Source: Poronia punctata (lineage: Eukaryota; Ascomycota; Sordariomycetes; Xylariales; Xylariaceae). From it: a stretch of DNA of 64,000 nt. Shown here one piece after another: positions 36,228 to 48,910 of this stretch. The notes under the pieces are model-generated. The model was not told the DNA's origin, did no database searches, and worked only from the letters and a program-made list of their open reading frames with translations. Location: the NCBI GenBank assembly GCA_022579005.1, contig MU401455.1:310001-374000 (forward strand), given 5' to 3'. The position numbers were made by a program, and so were the translations under genes. The first letter of the stretch is position 1, and each line of letters starts with the position of its first letter.

Positions 36228-36672
36228 CCCTCCCCCCTGCTTTATTTTGGGTCTGCCCTCCTTTCACTTAGAGACAACCAAAGTCCGTGGCTAAAGTCAC
36301 TAGGTGCCTGACTGGAACTTATTGTTAAACTACAAAAATGGACAACTGGGACGGAATGATGATGAGTATATTCTGGTGGCCTGTGGGAGTCCGCAACGCC
36401 ATGTAACCAGAGGTAAACACTCCCTAAGCTAGGAGAGTTGAAATAGGGTTTCTAGCAACACACTAAACTAGCTGTCCACAACCACTTGTACACCACTTGC
36501 GTAACGTCGTTTCGGGGAAATTCCGAATTCAAAATATCAACATGAAAAATCCGTGATGCCCTCCTTCGTATGTAGTGACCTGAATTTCGGGGCTCATGTC
36601 GTATAGTATAGAGTAAATCGCCTAGTCAGTGAGCTATGCCACATATCTAGGGACCAGAGTAGTACCAAATAT
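35954..36672. other. Convergent 3' region with homopolymers
   Basis: 719 bp between the convergent Ser-rich and DUF255 genes. It contains an A9 then G15 tract at about 35,961-35,985 and a T-rich stretch of about 35 bases at 36,188-36,221. No gene is seen. Confidence 0.5.
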
Positions 36673-39188
36673 CTAGAACAGGGTCTGAATCCACGGCATG
36701 TCGCTAGCTTCGAGATTCCGGTAAACGTTGGAGCCCGTCTTTTCTTGCGTGTAAATACCTCCCCTCTCTAGGTTTAGAGTCGGATCCCGCTTCATGAGCC
36801 ATGATCCAGGGTTTTGCACATCGTGATACCGAAGTGTCGATAAAGCAGCTCGGGGGGCTTTGTGGTAGAGAGAACTTGCCCTGGCATTTTCTTGCACCGC
36901 CGCCCAATGTCGACCCCCCAACTTCCACGGCACGATGCCGCAGAGCAGGCCAGGGAAGAGATTGGGGTATTCCAATATTTCGACGCCAAATGCGTTCACA
37001 CTGGCCTTGGCCAGGTAGGTGTACTTCTTATCGTTGAGCAATGCGCCGAGCCTAAACAGGTTCGAGACAGAGACCGAGTTCACAGAAGGTTGCGAACCGT
37101 CTATGCCTTCCTTGACCCTAAAGATGGTATGGGTAGTGTCACGCGTGGTCGAGTAAAAGCCCCCGCATTTAGAATTTGCCGAACTGGATGGCGAATCATC
37201 GTAGAACAAGGCTATCTGAACCGACTGCAGTTCGTCGGCCCATTCCAGCCACGACTCGTCTGCCGATGCTTCGTACAGCTCTAGGAGTCCTTCCACCATG
37301 TACGCGTAATCTTCTGCAAAGCCTTTCGTGTCAAAACGCCCGCCGCAATATGCTCTAAAAAGCGTCTTCTGGGCGTCGTCCCATAGCTCCGTCTTGATGA
37401 ACTGCGCCGCATTCGTGGCAGCTGCTAGATATCTCCCTGCTCGCTCCGGATCCTGATCCCCAAGAATGGCACCGGCGCGAGCGAGAGAACCAATCGCCAT
37501 GCCGTTGTAAGCTGTCACGATCTTGTCGTCGACAGTTGGCCGGACCCGCTCTCTTTCGCGGTATGCCTGAAGCTTCGATCGAGCTGACGCGACACGCTGT
37601 CTGGCATCGTCTGGTGTAATGCCAAACTGTTTGCCAAGACTAGCGTACGTCTTTGCAATGCGCAAAACGTTCTGGTTGAGAAATTCGTCGTGCGGGTCGT
37701 GCATGGAATCGACATTTCCATGTGGTTGCACGTCCCAGTAAGCTGCCGCAACCTCTGCCTCGTTTTCATCGCCGACCGCCGTATCGAACTCCTTTCTCGT
37801 CCACAGATAAAACGCACCGTTATGCATAGCCGGATCGCCCCTTTTGCTGTGGGAATAGGCCGCTTCACTGGTGAAAAAGCCGCCTCGACTAGACATGACC
37901 GTCTCGCTTAAGATATAGTCGCCAATCTCTTTGGCTGTCTCCGCTGATTCGTCATCAGGATCGCCACCCGCGAGAAGCCATGCGTCGAGAAACAAGCCTA
38001 GGAGTAGTGCGTTGTCGATGAGCATCTTCTCGAACGAGGGTAGAGACCAATCCCTCGTTATCGAGTGACGGTGGAAGCCCCCGCCAATATGATCGTGCAC
38101 AGCACCATTGGCAATGCGACGCAGCGTATGAAGAGCCGAATCGGCGATAAATGCGCATTCTCTGGGCCCGGCAACGTCCTGGACCTCGGCGGGAAAGGTC
38201 GTAGCCCTGAGCATCAAGGAAAGCTTGGAAGGGGTGAGGAACTTGTCCTGATTACCAAACCCACCGTAGGGATAGTCGAACGTGCGGGTGATGCGGGCAA
38301 AGGCCTCCTCGATCTGGTCTAGGTCGACTTCACCTTCAATGTCCTGGTCGTAGTCGAAAGCGCTCGATGCGTCATTCTGGTGGCCGTCTACAGTATCCGT
38401 CGGATGATCGACCATGCCCTCACTTACGACCTGCTGTAAGTCGATGGAGTTGTGACGAGCCTCCTCACGCACACGCGGCTCTTCGTCTTTCCACGCGGAA
38501 TTCACCTTTTTGACGACTGTGAGCCAGTCGAGCGGTTTGTCAGCTGCCTCGCCCTCATCCGCGGCGGCATTGTTATGACTGAGGCCAGGCGGCGCCCAGT
38601 ATGTTCCGCTGAAGACTGGTTCGAGATCGGGTGTGAGAAAGACATTTAATGGCCAGCCTCCGATGCTATTCAAGGATTCGTTGTAGTTCATATATATATA
38701 GTCATAGTTGGGGTGTTCCTCGCGATCGACGAGAACGGGGATAAACTCTGTATTGAGGAGTGCGGCGAGATTGGGGTCGGAAAATGATTCAAGGTGGGCT
38801 AAATGACAGTCTACGCAGAGAAAGTAAAGGTCCAAGAGTCAGCAGGGTTCAGATGGGTAACGAGTCGGTTGACGAAGAAGACAGGCTGTTCATGTATCAG
38901 GTATGGCTTACGGTGAGAGGCGAGAAAGCCTATACTTAAGAAGATGAGCTTGTTCTCGGATCGGGCGCGGCTCACTGCTTCATCATCCAAAAGCTGCCAT
39001 GCTACCGGGCTGTTGATTCGAGCTCGAACATACGGACTCTTGCTTTGCCCAACCCGGTTAACCAATCGCGGGGAAGATGCGCCGTTCAGAGAACTATGTG
39101 AATCCAGTTGCTGGACATTCTGAGGCGAAGTTGCCGAAGTCGTCGGAGTCGTCGAGCCAGACGGCTGCTGTAGCTGTGCGGACATCAT
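36673..39188 (-). CDS. DUF255 / SPATA20-like thioredoxin-domain protein
   Basis: Exons 39188..38912 and 38810..36673 give 804 residues; the intron is 101 bp (GTAAGC; GCGTAG). The family joins an N-terminal thioredoxin-like domain to an alpha/alpha barrel related to N-acylglucosamine 2-epimerases; its reaction is not established. Visible blocks are SPYVRARINSPVAWQ, NKLIFLSIGFLASHHCHLAH, FIPVLVDREEHPNYD, YMNYNESLNSIGGWPLNVFL and PVFSGTYWAPP, then the helical domain (FDYPYGGFGNQDKFLTPSKL, GGGFHRHSITRDWSLPSFEK, DDKIVTAYNGMAIGSLARAG). In most members the thioredoxin motif is CHWC; here it reads SHHC (Ser91 to Cys94), so the first redox cysteine is replaced. The start is the first of two adjacent Met codons. 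Confidence 0.9.
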
Positions 39189-40593
39189 CTCGACTGGTTT
39201 CCCTTTGTTTTACCACTATGCAAAATGACGTGGGGTCATGACACTGAGAGCGGGATGTATTGGGGTGTGGAACTCATATCCAGCTAGACGGGAACGGTAG
39301 GCCGCAGGTGTACGTGTAGGTATCCCACACGGAACACTCAAAAGTTGGAGGGGCCCAAGGTGTATAGGATTCGTTGAAATGATCCGTGGAGAGTGGCCTA
39401 TAGACTAGAGGTTGCACGTGTTCCAACTTGTAGATAAGGCGGAGAAAAAAAGTTGTCGGGCTAGCGAAGCCAAAGGCGTGCATGTGGTTCGCTCGAGGTT
39501 CTGTGGATGGAGATAATGGAGGGGTTTATCTGAACTAATACAACCCGAGCGCCAAGATAAGTACGTATAATAAGGGTCTTTCATATGCACCTAAACAAGG
39601 TATCCGTACAGGGAGGGCATTTCGTCCGACCAGTAATCATGTTGGATATGGGGGGTGGGGGCGGGGGCGGGGCGGGGCGGACCTCGATGTTTCTGGGGTT
39701 TCCGGGGAGTCGGGGACGATAACCACCTATTGATTGACATCGGGTATAAAACCAGATAGATATTGCTTCGTTTGTAGGCACAGTTCTTTAAGAGACCTTA
39801 TGTAGAACCGCCGCCAGTTAATCGCCATCAGCCTCACTATTCGCGTTCATATGTGAAAATATCATGCACGAGTAGGCATAATCTAGCCAAGACGAGCCAA
39901 CATTGAACGTTCAGGGCTGGCCAAATTGTACAAGATTTGAGGCCCACGCGAAGACCTCCAACTCGGCAGACTACCTGCCAGAAATATGTAAAACCCGACC
40001 TCGCGAGCCTTGATCATGAAAAGAGCTGGATGTACCCGGGAAGCAACCACTTTGTATCGGCCTAGGCTTAGAAGGTGATCGTTCAGGCTGGCCGTGACCA
40101 CATCAACTGGAAGGATATGAGTAAACTGTAACAATGTGCGTGACGGCTTTTCTTCTGTTCCTTTTTTAGGGTTCGTCTTTTTGATTTTTTGGTTGTCATT
40201 ACGGCAACTAATGGACGTACATTCCTCCATGACTTGACCATTGTCGGGTATCTGTTCTATAGCTTGAGCCCTAATACAAAGTTTTTCTAGACAACCGTAT
40301 CTGAGACTTCGGTAGCTGAGCGCCTGTGCTCTGCTAACATCGTCGGCCCTGTCACTGTCCGTTTACCCCACATTACCCGTGACGGTTTGGTGTCCGGTTT
40401 TGACGTTACAATGAGACGTGGGTTGTTTTTGCGTCTCGGCCCTGCGTAAACCGGGTACCTTGAGAGGTTTGCCTTCTGGCTTCCGACATGGCTGTTTTAA
40501 AGTGCTCTGCATGAACGCAAAAGCACACCAGCCGTAGTTTGCCAAGAGCTGGGGAACTACCAATTATGCTGCTGTCTCGGAATCCATGTAAGA
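39189..40593. other. Intergenic region DUF255 / dynein LIC
   Basis: 1.4 kb between two minus-strand genes. A 115-codon minus-strand frame at 39883-40230 has no recognisable domain, and I leave it out. A G-rich stretch (GGGGGTGGGGGCGGGGGCGG) lies near 39,650. Confidence 0.45.
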
Positions 40594-42417
40594 TCACGTC
40601 TTGCCAGGTGCGGGTTGCTGCCCTCTTTTCATGAGATTGTCAAAGAACTTTGCCAGTGTATCGGTATCTACTTGTGGCGTTGGCTCAGCAGGTGCTTCAT
40701 CGTCCAAAGCGGCTGGTTCGGGCGATTGTCCATATGCTTGCCGGTCCTGCTTGGGTATTAGATACGTGCATCTCGGACTGACTGATATTGTCGAATTTTC
40801 AAATGGGCACTTACCTTAAGCCGCTGCACCATGTCGTCGGCATCAACCTGAATGCCGCCCATATTGAACTGTACTGGCCCGATATGATCGCTGATTATGT
40901 CATCTGTTGCTACTTGAGCAAACGAATTCTCCTTGATAGCTTTCTCGTCGTCCTTCTTCTGCTGTTCCAGCCGCTCAAGCTGGTTGCCGAGAAAGGCCTG
41001 TGGGTCCACAGATGGGACTTCAAGTTTGTTAGTGTCTTGCTTTCCTTGTGCAAGCTGTAGTGCATCAAGGCTAGAATCCTGCACTTGTTGTTCGTACATA
41101 GCGACTGCAGATCCTTCGGGGTCGACGGAACCATTGGCTTCGTGGGCTCTAGCTGTAGAAGGTTGGTTCAGATCAATAGACCAGCCCTCGCTAACGCTTT
41201 CGACATCGAAGCCATCCCGCAACACTCGAATTTTACCCCATGAGTCCCAGTTGGGTGGCACTACTATCTTGTCTCGATCGATGACATTGTACTTCAAGGG
41301 AGCGCGCTTAAGTAATGAGCGTATGCCTAAGCTCGCATGGACGAGGGTTTGGAGGGGCGCCGTCATTGTCGGTGCTGTATATATGAGAGAAGCCCCGTCT
41401 GTGCCCGCGGGTTAGTTGTGGGAGTCTGGCTTGTGATGAAGACGGTATATGCTTACGCCGAAGAAGAGCAGTTCTCAAGTACTGAAGGACAAGATCGAAT
41501 CTTTCTTCTTTCCAGCCCTGCGTCTTTTCAAGGTAGTCTATTCTCTCGGACTGCCATCCACCGTCAGTAAGTATTGGGATGCGATACGCGGCTAGGGTGC
41601 TCACATTCTGGCAGACCACACAAAGGGGTAGACCGAGGGCATCACTCCACTCTCCGGGCCCTAACGGTAATGCCACATCTCCATCAGCGGCGACTGCGCC
41701 AGTCCCATCCAGGTTGATTGATCCGCCCGTTCGTCCCCGTTCACTCCAACTAGCCATAACGTCCTTCATGGCATCCTCGCATTCGGTGCTGAGCGAGAGG
41801 AGCACGGCGCGTAGGAGCAAAAGCCACTCGCGCAGCTGGCGCATCCATGCCCACGGCTGTGCCCAGTCCAGGAGTATTACTATTAGGGTATTCGGTATCG
41901 ATTCTGGCGTTAAAAGCGGTTTAATCAGGGACGCGAAAGATGGAGCCGGACTGCTGAGAAGGTAGAGAGACACACGGGCGAGAATGTCTTGAATATGGTC
42001 AGAGCGAGCTTATGGTGGGAATATTGCCATCGACTGACCTTCTTGATCGGCGTCCAACACATCGTAGTATGTATACCCCAAAGCGAATCGGTTAGCTATC
42101 GGAGGCAGTTTATTTGAGCGATCCAAGTTCCGCCCCTGGCCGTTGCTTAGGTCATTGTTGGACAGGGCCTCGAGGAATTCCCGTTGCGAATCGACCGACC
42201 CGCCTACCGCTATTTGTCAACGCCGCCCCGAAAAGACTGACGGGAAAGAACACCCACCTAGTACGAGCATGTTTTTCTCTGGTAACCTCTTGCCGCTGGC
42301 AACGGAATCGAGCATAGAGCTCCACATATCCGTCTTTTGTTCATCTTTCTTGTCTTCAGAGCTTGTGCCGACTGAAGCGTTTGTGTATGTGGAAATCCTG
42401 TTCGAGTTGGCGGTCAT
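40594..42417 (-). CDS. Cytoplasmic dynein light intermediate chain
   Basis: Non-catalytic subunit of the dynein motor; its N-terminal Ras-like fold binds the heavy chain and its C-terminal part binds cargo adaptors. Five exons, 42417..42258, 42203..42039, 41987..41457, 41398..40815 and 40749..40594, give 531 residues. Introns are 54, 51, 58 and 65 bp, all GT-AG; the last acceptor has two AGs three bases apart, so one Gln is uncertain. Key blocks are KNMLVLGGSVDSQREFLEAL, FALGYTYYDVLD, NTLIVILLDWAQPWAWMRQL, LPLCVVCQNVSTLA, HGASLIYTAPT and the C-terminal DPQAFLGNQLERLEQQKKDD. The nucleotide P-loop is degenerate: LGGSVDSQRE lacks GKT, as I recall for other fungal LICs. Confidence 0.9.
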
Positions 42418-43276
42418 GATTGATGATGCTGGCTAATGGACAGCATTTGAAAATCGAAGGAACCGTAGGCGAACCGACCCGATGAGCGTAAGACTGTGAG
42501 CTCGAACGTATTTATCGAATACTAGATGTCGTAGCGACGCGATCCGGCAAACGATGGCTTGATACAAACGAGTATGGTTGGAGTTGGCTAAGGCCTGATA
42601 AAGGAGGTTAGATCCCTGTTCATAGATGTCAAGTCTGGGCTGCCTGGCACATGAGATATGATTCGAAGGCAAGGTCATTCATAGGGGTTTGTCTATTTGG
42701 TATAAATGCTGTAATAACCAGGGCATCAAATTATTCATCAAGTGTTGCTAAGTTGGTCCCTGATAAAAAGACCAACCAGTCCAAGTCTTGGATAGAGAGC
42801 TTCGTACATACGTGCATGTACTGTACGTACAGCTAGGTGTAACATGGATTACATTGATCGATGTCCTTATGTACTGGATACTAGATAGGTACGGTATCCA
42901 GCCGCAAAGTCAAACCAAATTTGTGGGTCGGCGCGTGCTGCGCGCAACTGTCAAGTAGGGGATTTGAGCTATGTACAAAGACATGTATAAGATACTTAAC
43001 TCTGGGTAGATGTATAAGACATGTACATGTACGCATTTAGGTACCGCAAGTACTATATCGACCCTATCAACTGCCGAGTAGGCAGCTTCTACTTTAGCTT
43101 GCCAGGCCCTATCTAGGTACCTACTCGTAGAATACGCGTAAGAGCTACCTAGGAAACTTGTACAGTACTCGTAGGAATTATTTGTTATACATGACGCAGC
43201 AGGCCTGTCGCATCACGAAATAAACTTGAGAGCAACAAGCAAGGAAAGGGTCGAGTACAACGTACGGCAGAAAAAC
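42418..43276. other. Divergent promoter region dynein LIC / IST3
   Basis: 859 bp between divergent starts. The 8-mer TACTCGTA occurs at 43122 and 43166, and GGTACC-type words are frequent. No gene is seen. Confidence 0.5.
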
Positions 43277-44356
43277 ATGAACCAGATCCGCGCTATACAG
43301 GCGCTCAACAAACGCGAGATCGAGAATGGCGTGTAAGTAGATTATTGTGATCAAGAGTTTGCAGTCGTCGTACTGACGTTATTACCGAACTATAGGTCTC
43401 CCGAAGCGTCATGGCATACAGATTATCGCGATACCGCATTTATAAACTTTGGCGGCCTGCCCTACGAGCTCACAGAAGGCGACATCATCACTATATTCTC
43501 ACAATTCGGCGAGCCTGTCTTCCTCAAGCTGGCAAGGGATAAGGAAACGGGGAAAAGCAAAGGCTTCGGGTGGTTAAAATACGAAGATCAGCGGAGCTGC
43601 GACCTCGCCGTGGATAATTTTACGGGCGCCGAGATAGCCGGACGGTTAATGCGCGTAGACCATGCCCGCTATAAACCCCGCGATGACGAGGATCCGGAAG
43701 AGTTTGCTGTGGGCTGGGCGGATATCATGCGGAAGGAGAAGATGAACAACGGAGGCGGCGCATCGGAAAACGACGAGACAGGGGAGGAAGAAGAGGAGGA
43801 GGAGGCGAGAAGACCTAGAATCAGGGAGGAGATAGAGTTGCAAAAACTGATCGAAGATCATGACGATGATGATCCCATGAAGGGGTTTCTGATCGAGGAG
43901 AAGAAAAAAGAAATCGAAGACATTCGCCGTAAGGAAAAAAGCCGAAACACCAAGGATAAACACCGCCACCGTCGGCACAGGAGCCACGAACGCTCAAGGC
44001 ACTCCAGGAGGAGGGACGAACAACGCGAAGATACTCAGAGTAGGAGCCATAGGCGGAATGAAACACCAGCGATGGGTACCGAGGAATCTACCGGCCGTGG
44101 TCATTCGCCGCATAGGTCTAGAGACCGTTCTACCGAACGAAATCCAGAAGGCAGAAAACGAGACGACCACCACGAAAGACGCGATAGGGAGCACCGCCGG
44201 GTTCGCGATGACCGTGGCCGTGATCACAGGGGGGATCGTGATACTGCGGAGAAACGAATGAGCCGCTATGAAGATGAGGATCGGGACAGAGATAGACACA
44301 GGAGCGACCGTGCGCGCCGTCGGCGGAGCCGGACGAGATCTCCAAGACTACGGTGA
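43277..44356 (+). CDS. IST3: RNA-binding spliceosome protein IST3 (RBMX2-like, RES complex)
   Basis: Member of the RES (retention and splicing) complex on the U2 snRNP, with Bud13 and Pml1. Exons 43277..43332 and 43396..44356 give 338 residues; the 63 bp intron has a GTAAGT donor and an ACTATAG acceptor. The N-terminus MNQIRAIQALNKREIENGV and SPEASWHTDYRDTAFINFGG are hallmark sequences of the family. One RRM spans about residues 35-115, with RNP2 FINFGG and RNP1 KGFGWLKY. An acidic stretch and a long Arg/Ser/Asp/His-rich tail follow (from about residue 220); this is much longer than in yeast Ist3 but usual in filamentous fungi. It converges with HSV2, 306 bp away. Confidence 0.93.
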
Positions 44357-44662
44357 AGATTGAGATGGGGAAAATTTTAAGCGCTAGATAATGCTGTCCT
44401 CCCGGGCTTGAGATAGATCGGGTGACATTTTCGAGTTCCATATCGTTCAATTTATGCACAAAGGTCTGCGAGGACAAGGCAACGAGGCTAATTATGCCGA
44501 CGGGCGAGTTGCATCGGGTTTGTATTCATTCAGTACCCTTCCAACGCCCCCGCGTCGCCCTATTGTCCCATACTCCTCGCCGGTTGACCCCAGAAACGAA
44601 ATATCAAACTACCCACCTTCTATGTTTCGTCCATAGCTACTTGTTGGAACGGCTGCTTGTTC
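44357..44662. other. Convergent 3' region IST3 / HSV2
   Basis: 306 bp separate two convergent stop codons. It should contain both polyadenylation sites; nothing else is seen. Confidence 0.5.
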
Positions 44663-46076
44663 TTACTGTGCCAGATATCCTTTCCAACCCTCACGGACCA
44701 ATACATAGCGACCGTCTTCGCCCTCTTGTAAAACAAACTTCTCCCACCTAGCGTCGTGCCCAGCCCCGATAACAAGTAAGCTACTCTCATTAAGCCAGCC
44801 GATAATGCCCTTCATAGGGCTTGTGGTCCCCAAGACAGCGTTGTCACTTAGGCGGCGCATGTTGTGATTATTCTGTAACGGTTCGTTGCCGGTTTCGAAC
44901 GGAGTGGACGTGAACGAATAGACATCCGAGAATGGACCGAACGGAATGTTCTTAAGGAATCCCCATTTATTTGTTGCATCGGCATTCGGGTTTGCACCCG
45001 TCGAGAGGTTGGCGGGCGCGACAGACGGAGATATAGGGGGCGTAGGCCGATTTGCAGATGACGACGGTCTACGGGGGTTCGGGACGTCAAAAATATGTAG
45101 ATTTCCCTTGTCTGATGTGCATGCCAGCATATTACCAGTTGGGCTGAATCGCAAGGAGAATATAGTAGCATTTTCACTGCCCCTTCTTCTCTCTGCCAAC
45201 TTGGCACAGCTTGCTGTTGCGAAAATACGCACAATAGTTCCCTACCGGAAACAGGTTATACATTAGCTGACAAACCATACCTTTCAGATGAGACGCCCGG
45301 GGCCTTACTTTCTCGCTAGCTGTTGCGAGTAACTCGCCATCGGCGCTAAGCTGAAGAGCCCTGAGACTTGATGAGTGTGCGGGTAATATGCTCACGCTGT
45401 CCGTGGCTAACTGTACAACTTGCACATGGCCCGGTGTCCTTCCGGGGAACACAAGGTATTTTTCGGTCAGGCAGCAGAGCCCCAGCATGTTGTCTGTGGT
45501 CTCATACATGGCTAACGGCTTCGGGGGTTTCTCAAAGGCGTAGAGACGCACGCTATTTTGCAGGACCACGACAACGCGCGTTTTCGTGATTTGTACGCCG
45601 CGCACGGCGGTAAGGGCAGCAATCTCAAATGCAACCTTCCCTTTGCTGTCGTCCCATATGATGACCTTATTCTGCGGGAACTTGGGGGAGCGGCCACCGC
45701 CCACTAGAGCGAGATAGTTGGCATTGCCCATCATCTGAACAAGACCGAGCCCGGCGTTGAAGACTACGAGACACGACGAGTGAGCCTCGATCTAGACAGA
45801 CTTACTAGGAATATATAACTTACTTCTTGCGGTCTGTACTTGGCAGGTGCTTGCTAGGAATACTAGTGCGGTGTAAGTGGACGTTAGAAGTTGGACATGC
45901 CTCTCGGTCACGGCGACCGAAAGGATGGATGATTAGGGAGGAAGCGGGGGTAAGAGAGTTAGCATACTGCGAAAACCAGAGTCCATGCCGACAGAAAAGC
46001 GGCTACAATCCTGATTAAAGGCCACGGAGAGCGCAGCCTGATCGCTGGGCGATTCAATGGGAGGGCGAGTATTCAT
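44663..46076 (-). CDS. HSV2: PROPPIN beta-propeller protein HSV2 (Atg18 family)
   Basis: PI3P/PI(3,5)P2-binding seven-bladed propeller acting at endosomes, vacuole and autophagic membranes. Four exons, 46076..45968, 45862..45824, 45763..45309 and 45241..44663, give 393 residues; introns are 105, 60 and 67 bp. The second exon is only 39 bp and restores the family sequence GFRIFLASTCQVQTARIFNA. Other blocks are MNTRPPIESPSDQAALSVAF, MMGNANYLALVGGGRSPKFP with QNKVIIWDD, and FSLRFSPTGNMLACTSDKG. The phosphoinositide motif, normally F/L-R-R-G, reads R-R-R-G (residues 219-222, AERRRGSENATI). WIPI3/Hsv2-type assignment comes from the N-terminal sequence; confusion with Atg18 or Atg21 is unlikely. 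Confidence 0.9.
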
Positions 46077-48910
46077 GGTTGCTATATCTCGCGGCTCTCG
46101 AGATGGATAGTTGTATGGGGACTTGAACGAAGGAGATGAGTGGAGAGAACCCGGCAGTGACGTAACGAATGGGGATGCAGCGCATCAGAGAAAGTCGAAG
46201 ACTGAATTGTCATTGAATCCGGCGAGTTGTGCCCCAGGTTCATACAGCGCTCATAAGATATGCCTATATATAACCAAGAAACGAAGACAATTCTTGGCTG
46301 ATAATCTTGAAGAGGCTGGCGGGGTGTGGGTAAAGTTTGTCTCTCAGGGTAACATCTGGATGGTAGTCCAAATCGGTAACTATAGATGAGGTCAGGCCAT
46401 AGCCACAGAGAAGCCGTAATAGAGAAGAATGGTGATCCTGGATCCTCGACTTGATGATTGTCGCAATATGGTCAGTGAACTAGACGAGTGTCTATCATAC
46501 ATACATGGAAACGGTAACAAGAAAACAGAAACTGGGGAACTCGCAAAAGGTAGCTGCCTACATGTATCTAAGCAACAAACAGATTCGCGATATGGAAATA
46601 AATGGCGCCTAACATAGATATGTTAGGAGCCAGGCAGTCAAGTACCTGGACGCAAGAGCATACCCAACTTAACGACGACAACTCAAAAGGTAAGCAGATG
46701 TGAAAGCGTCGGTAGCATGGCCGATCCTAGTAATGGTGGGGGGCGGCTTTGACTCTGAGGTGAGGTTACCGGAAACTCTCGATGAGGTGTAACATTCTCT
46801 CTACGTACTCGTATGAAGATGCAGGGTAGACTACATAGGTAGCTACTGTCTAGCAGGTTACCTATGTTCATGTAGGTGAGTAAGATCTATCTAGGATTCA
46901 TGTATAAGTATACGAGGAGGTAATAGTAAATATATCAGATCAGGTAGGTGGGATATACTGAAGGAGGTAGGCCTAGACTCGACAGATCAATACACCATGC
47001 TGGGGTACCTTCCACTAGATGGACTAGAGTGATAAATCTCAATAATATACTCGCATGTACACGTACTCGTATTTCGCCCGGAGCTCTGGCAGTGTGGCAG
47101 TCCGTAAAAGCAGCTAGTGTAGCCAATGGCACAGCAACAAACCACAATTAACCTTCCAGCCAATCCCGCAATATGTACTTTATGTACTGCCCTATGTAGG
47201 GACAAGGCACTAGGATGGATATACACGTCCATTATCACTATCTGTTTCAAATGGAAACATTGATTTAATGTAAACCCGCATATGTTTGTAGGTTACTTGG
47301 CATATCCTTGTAGATAAGATGGAAATACTCGTGTATATCTATGGATGTAAATGATAGGTACTAGAAACTGGAGCAAACATGTAGAAAATGGTAGGCCGAG
47401 TGAGGATTTTGGTCGGGACGCACCTAAACTTATCTACTACACGTATTTACTAGGATTCTAGGATTCTAGGAACCTAGGACCAGAGCTAAGGTTAGGATAT
47501 TTCTAATTCTCTCTATCCAGTTTGTAGGTATGTACGTAGAAGGTATCGTATTGCCAAAAGGAAGCTAGAGTTTAGCAACAAGAGTTCTCTAAGGTTAAAG
47601 GTTACCAAGCGTCGCAATCCAACGGTTAGGTAGAATTCAAATTTCAAAGAGCTTAAGTTTGTGGGCCTTGTTCCAGATACCAACGTGGTATGCTCATATT
47701 AAGGTTTCATAAGCCCCCACGATGATTACTTAGCTTTTGAAACATAGCACCCTACGGTGATGTACGTAGGACATTTTATCTACTCGTAAAGTTAGTGGAT
47801 AATGTACCTATTACTTATGGGACATGCGTATCTTGCTTGTAGGGGGAGAGCTGTTGGGTGACTACCTTACTGCGTACCAACCTACCGGTGACCACAGCTT
47901 GGATGTGTAAAGTCAAGATAGAGAATCGATGTTCAAGATACGTAGGGCCGACAGGGCATCATATGGCCTGTGCTTGCATCTTTTATACGCGTACCCTAGG
48001 TGGAACATGAAATGAAAGGGCAGGTGGCGGCTGGGCGGGTAGCTCTGTCAATATTGTAGATTACACCCGGCATACTGAAGTCCCAGGTACTTACAAGTAT
48101 AGCAAGTGCGTATTACCTAAAAGATAGACTTAATAAACCGGGAGTTCAGGATACCTAAGATATAGAGCTATAAGGGAGTGTCTTATATGACATCTAAGAA
48201 GGCCTAATATAGGAGCTACTATCAACGACCCTAAGGCTATCTCCTCTTTACAAGTAAACCCTTTTCACTCAGAAAGTCAACATCTACAAATATGGGTGGT
48301 ATGTAGCTGTATTACAAGTAGGTACGTGTTGGAGAGGAACCAGGGTCGCCGTGGGTACGTGGGTGGCCCATAATAGACTAGCGGATTCACTTTAGCACCC
48401 CCTCGTCCCCAGTTTCTTGGCCGCCCCTTTTTAGCTACCTGCGCTGTATTTGTACCTGTTCCTCCACATACCTAACCTAGGTCGGTGACAGGTACTGCTA
48501 CATTAGGGCAGGCATAATACCTAAACACGTAGTAGCAGTGAGTACCCGAGTTAAGTAGAGAGTACGAGTACCGGGGTTCGCCAACTTTGAGCTGGGCCCC
48601 TGTTCTACCGCTGATTCGGCGGCGTATGAAATTGCATTGGCAGCAAGCATCAACAACCGCTTGCTCTGTTCAACCTACCTAACCAAAAACCAAAAAAATT
48701 CCCAAACTCCTGTCAACTTCCCCAATCCCTTCACTCGGCCCTTTATCAAACGCTGAACCACCCGTTTCGAGATACCCATTTCGCGTCATCCCTTCGTCTC
48801 TTTTGCACTTCACGGCGAGTACTGTCTGTCGATCAATTCTTTCCCATTTGTCACCGTCTGTTCCTAATTCGAAATCCCCTTTTTTGCAAAGCCTCCAACA
48901 CTAGCCTAAT
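46077..48910. other. Intergenic region HSV2 / CDC11
   Basis: 2.8 kb between divergent genes. No gene is supported; the frames at 46111-46389 and 46935-47147 look random. The 8-mer TACTCGTA/TACGAGTA occurs at 46806, 47064, 47781 and 48563. The last 220 bp before CDC11 are rich in C and T, as in many fungal promoters. Confidence 0.5.

Noticed and set aside
39883..40230. A 115-codon minus-strand frame between DUF255 and dynein LIC genes
   Set aside because: No domain or family features and no promoter or splice context; kept only as a note.
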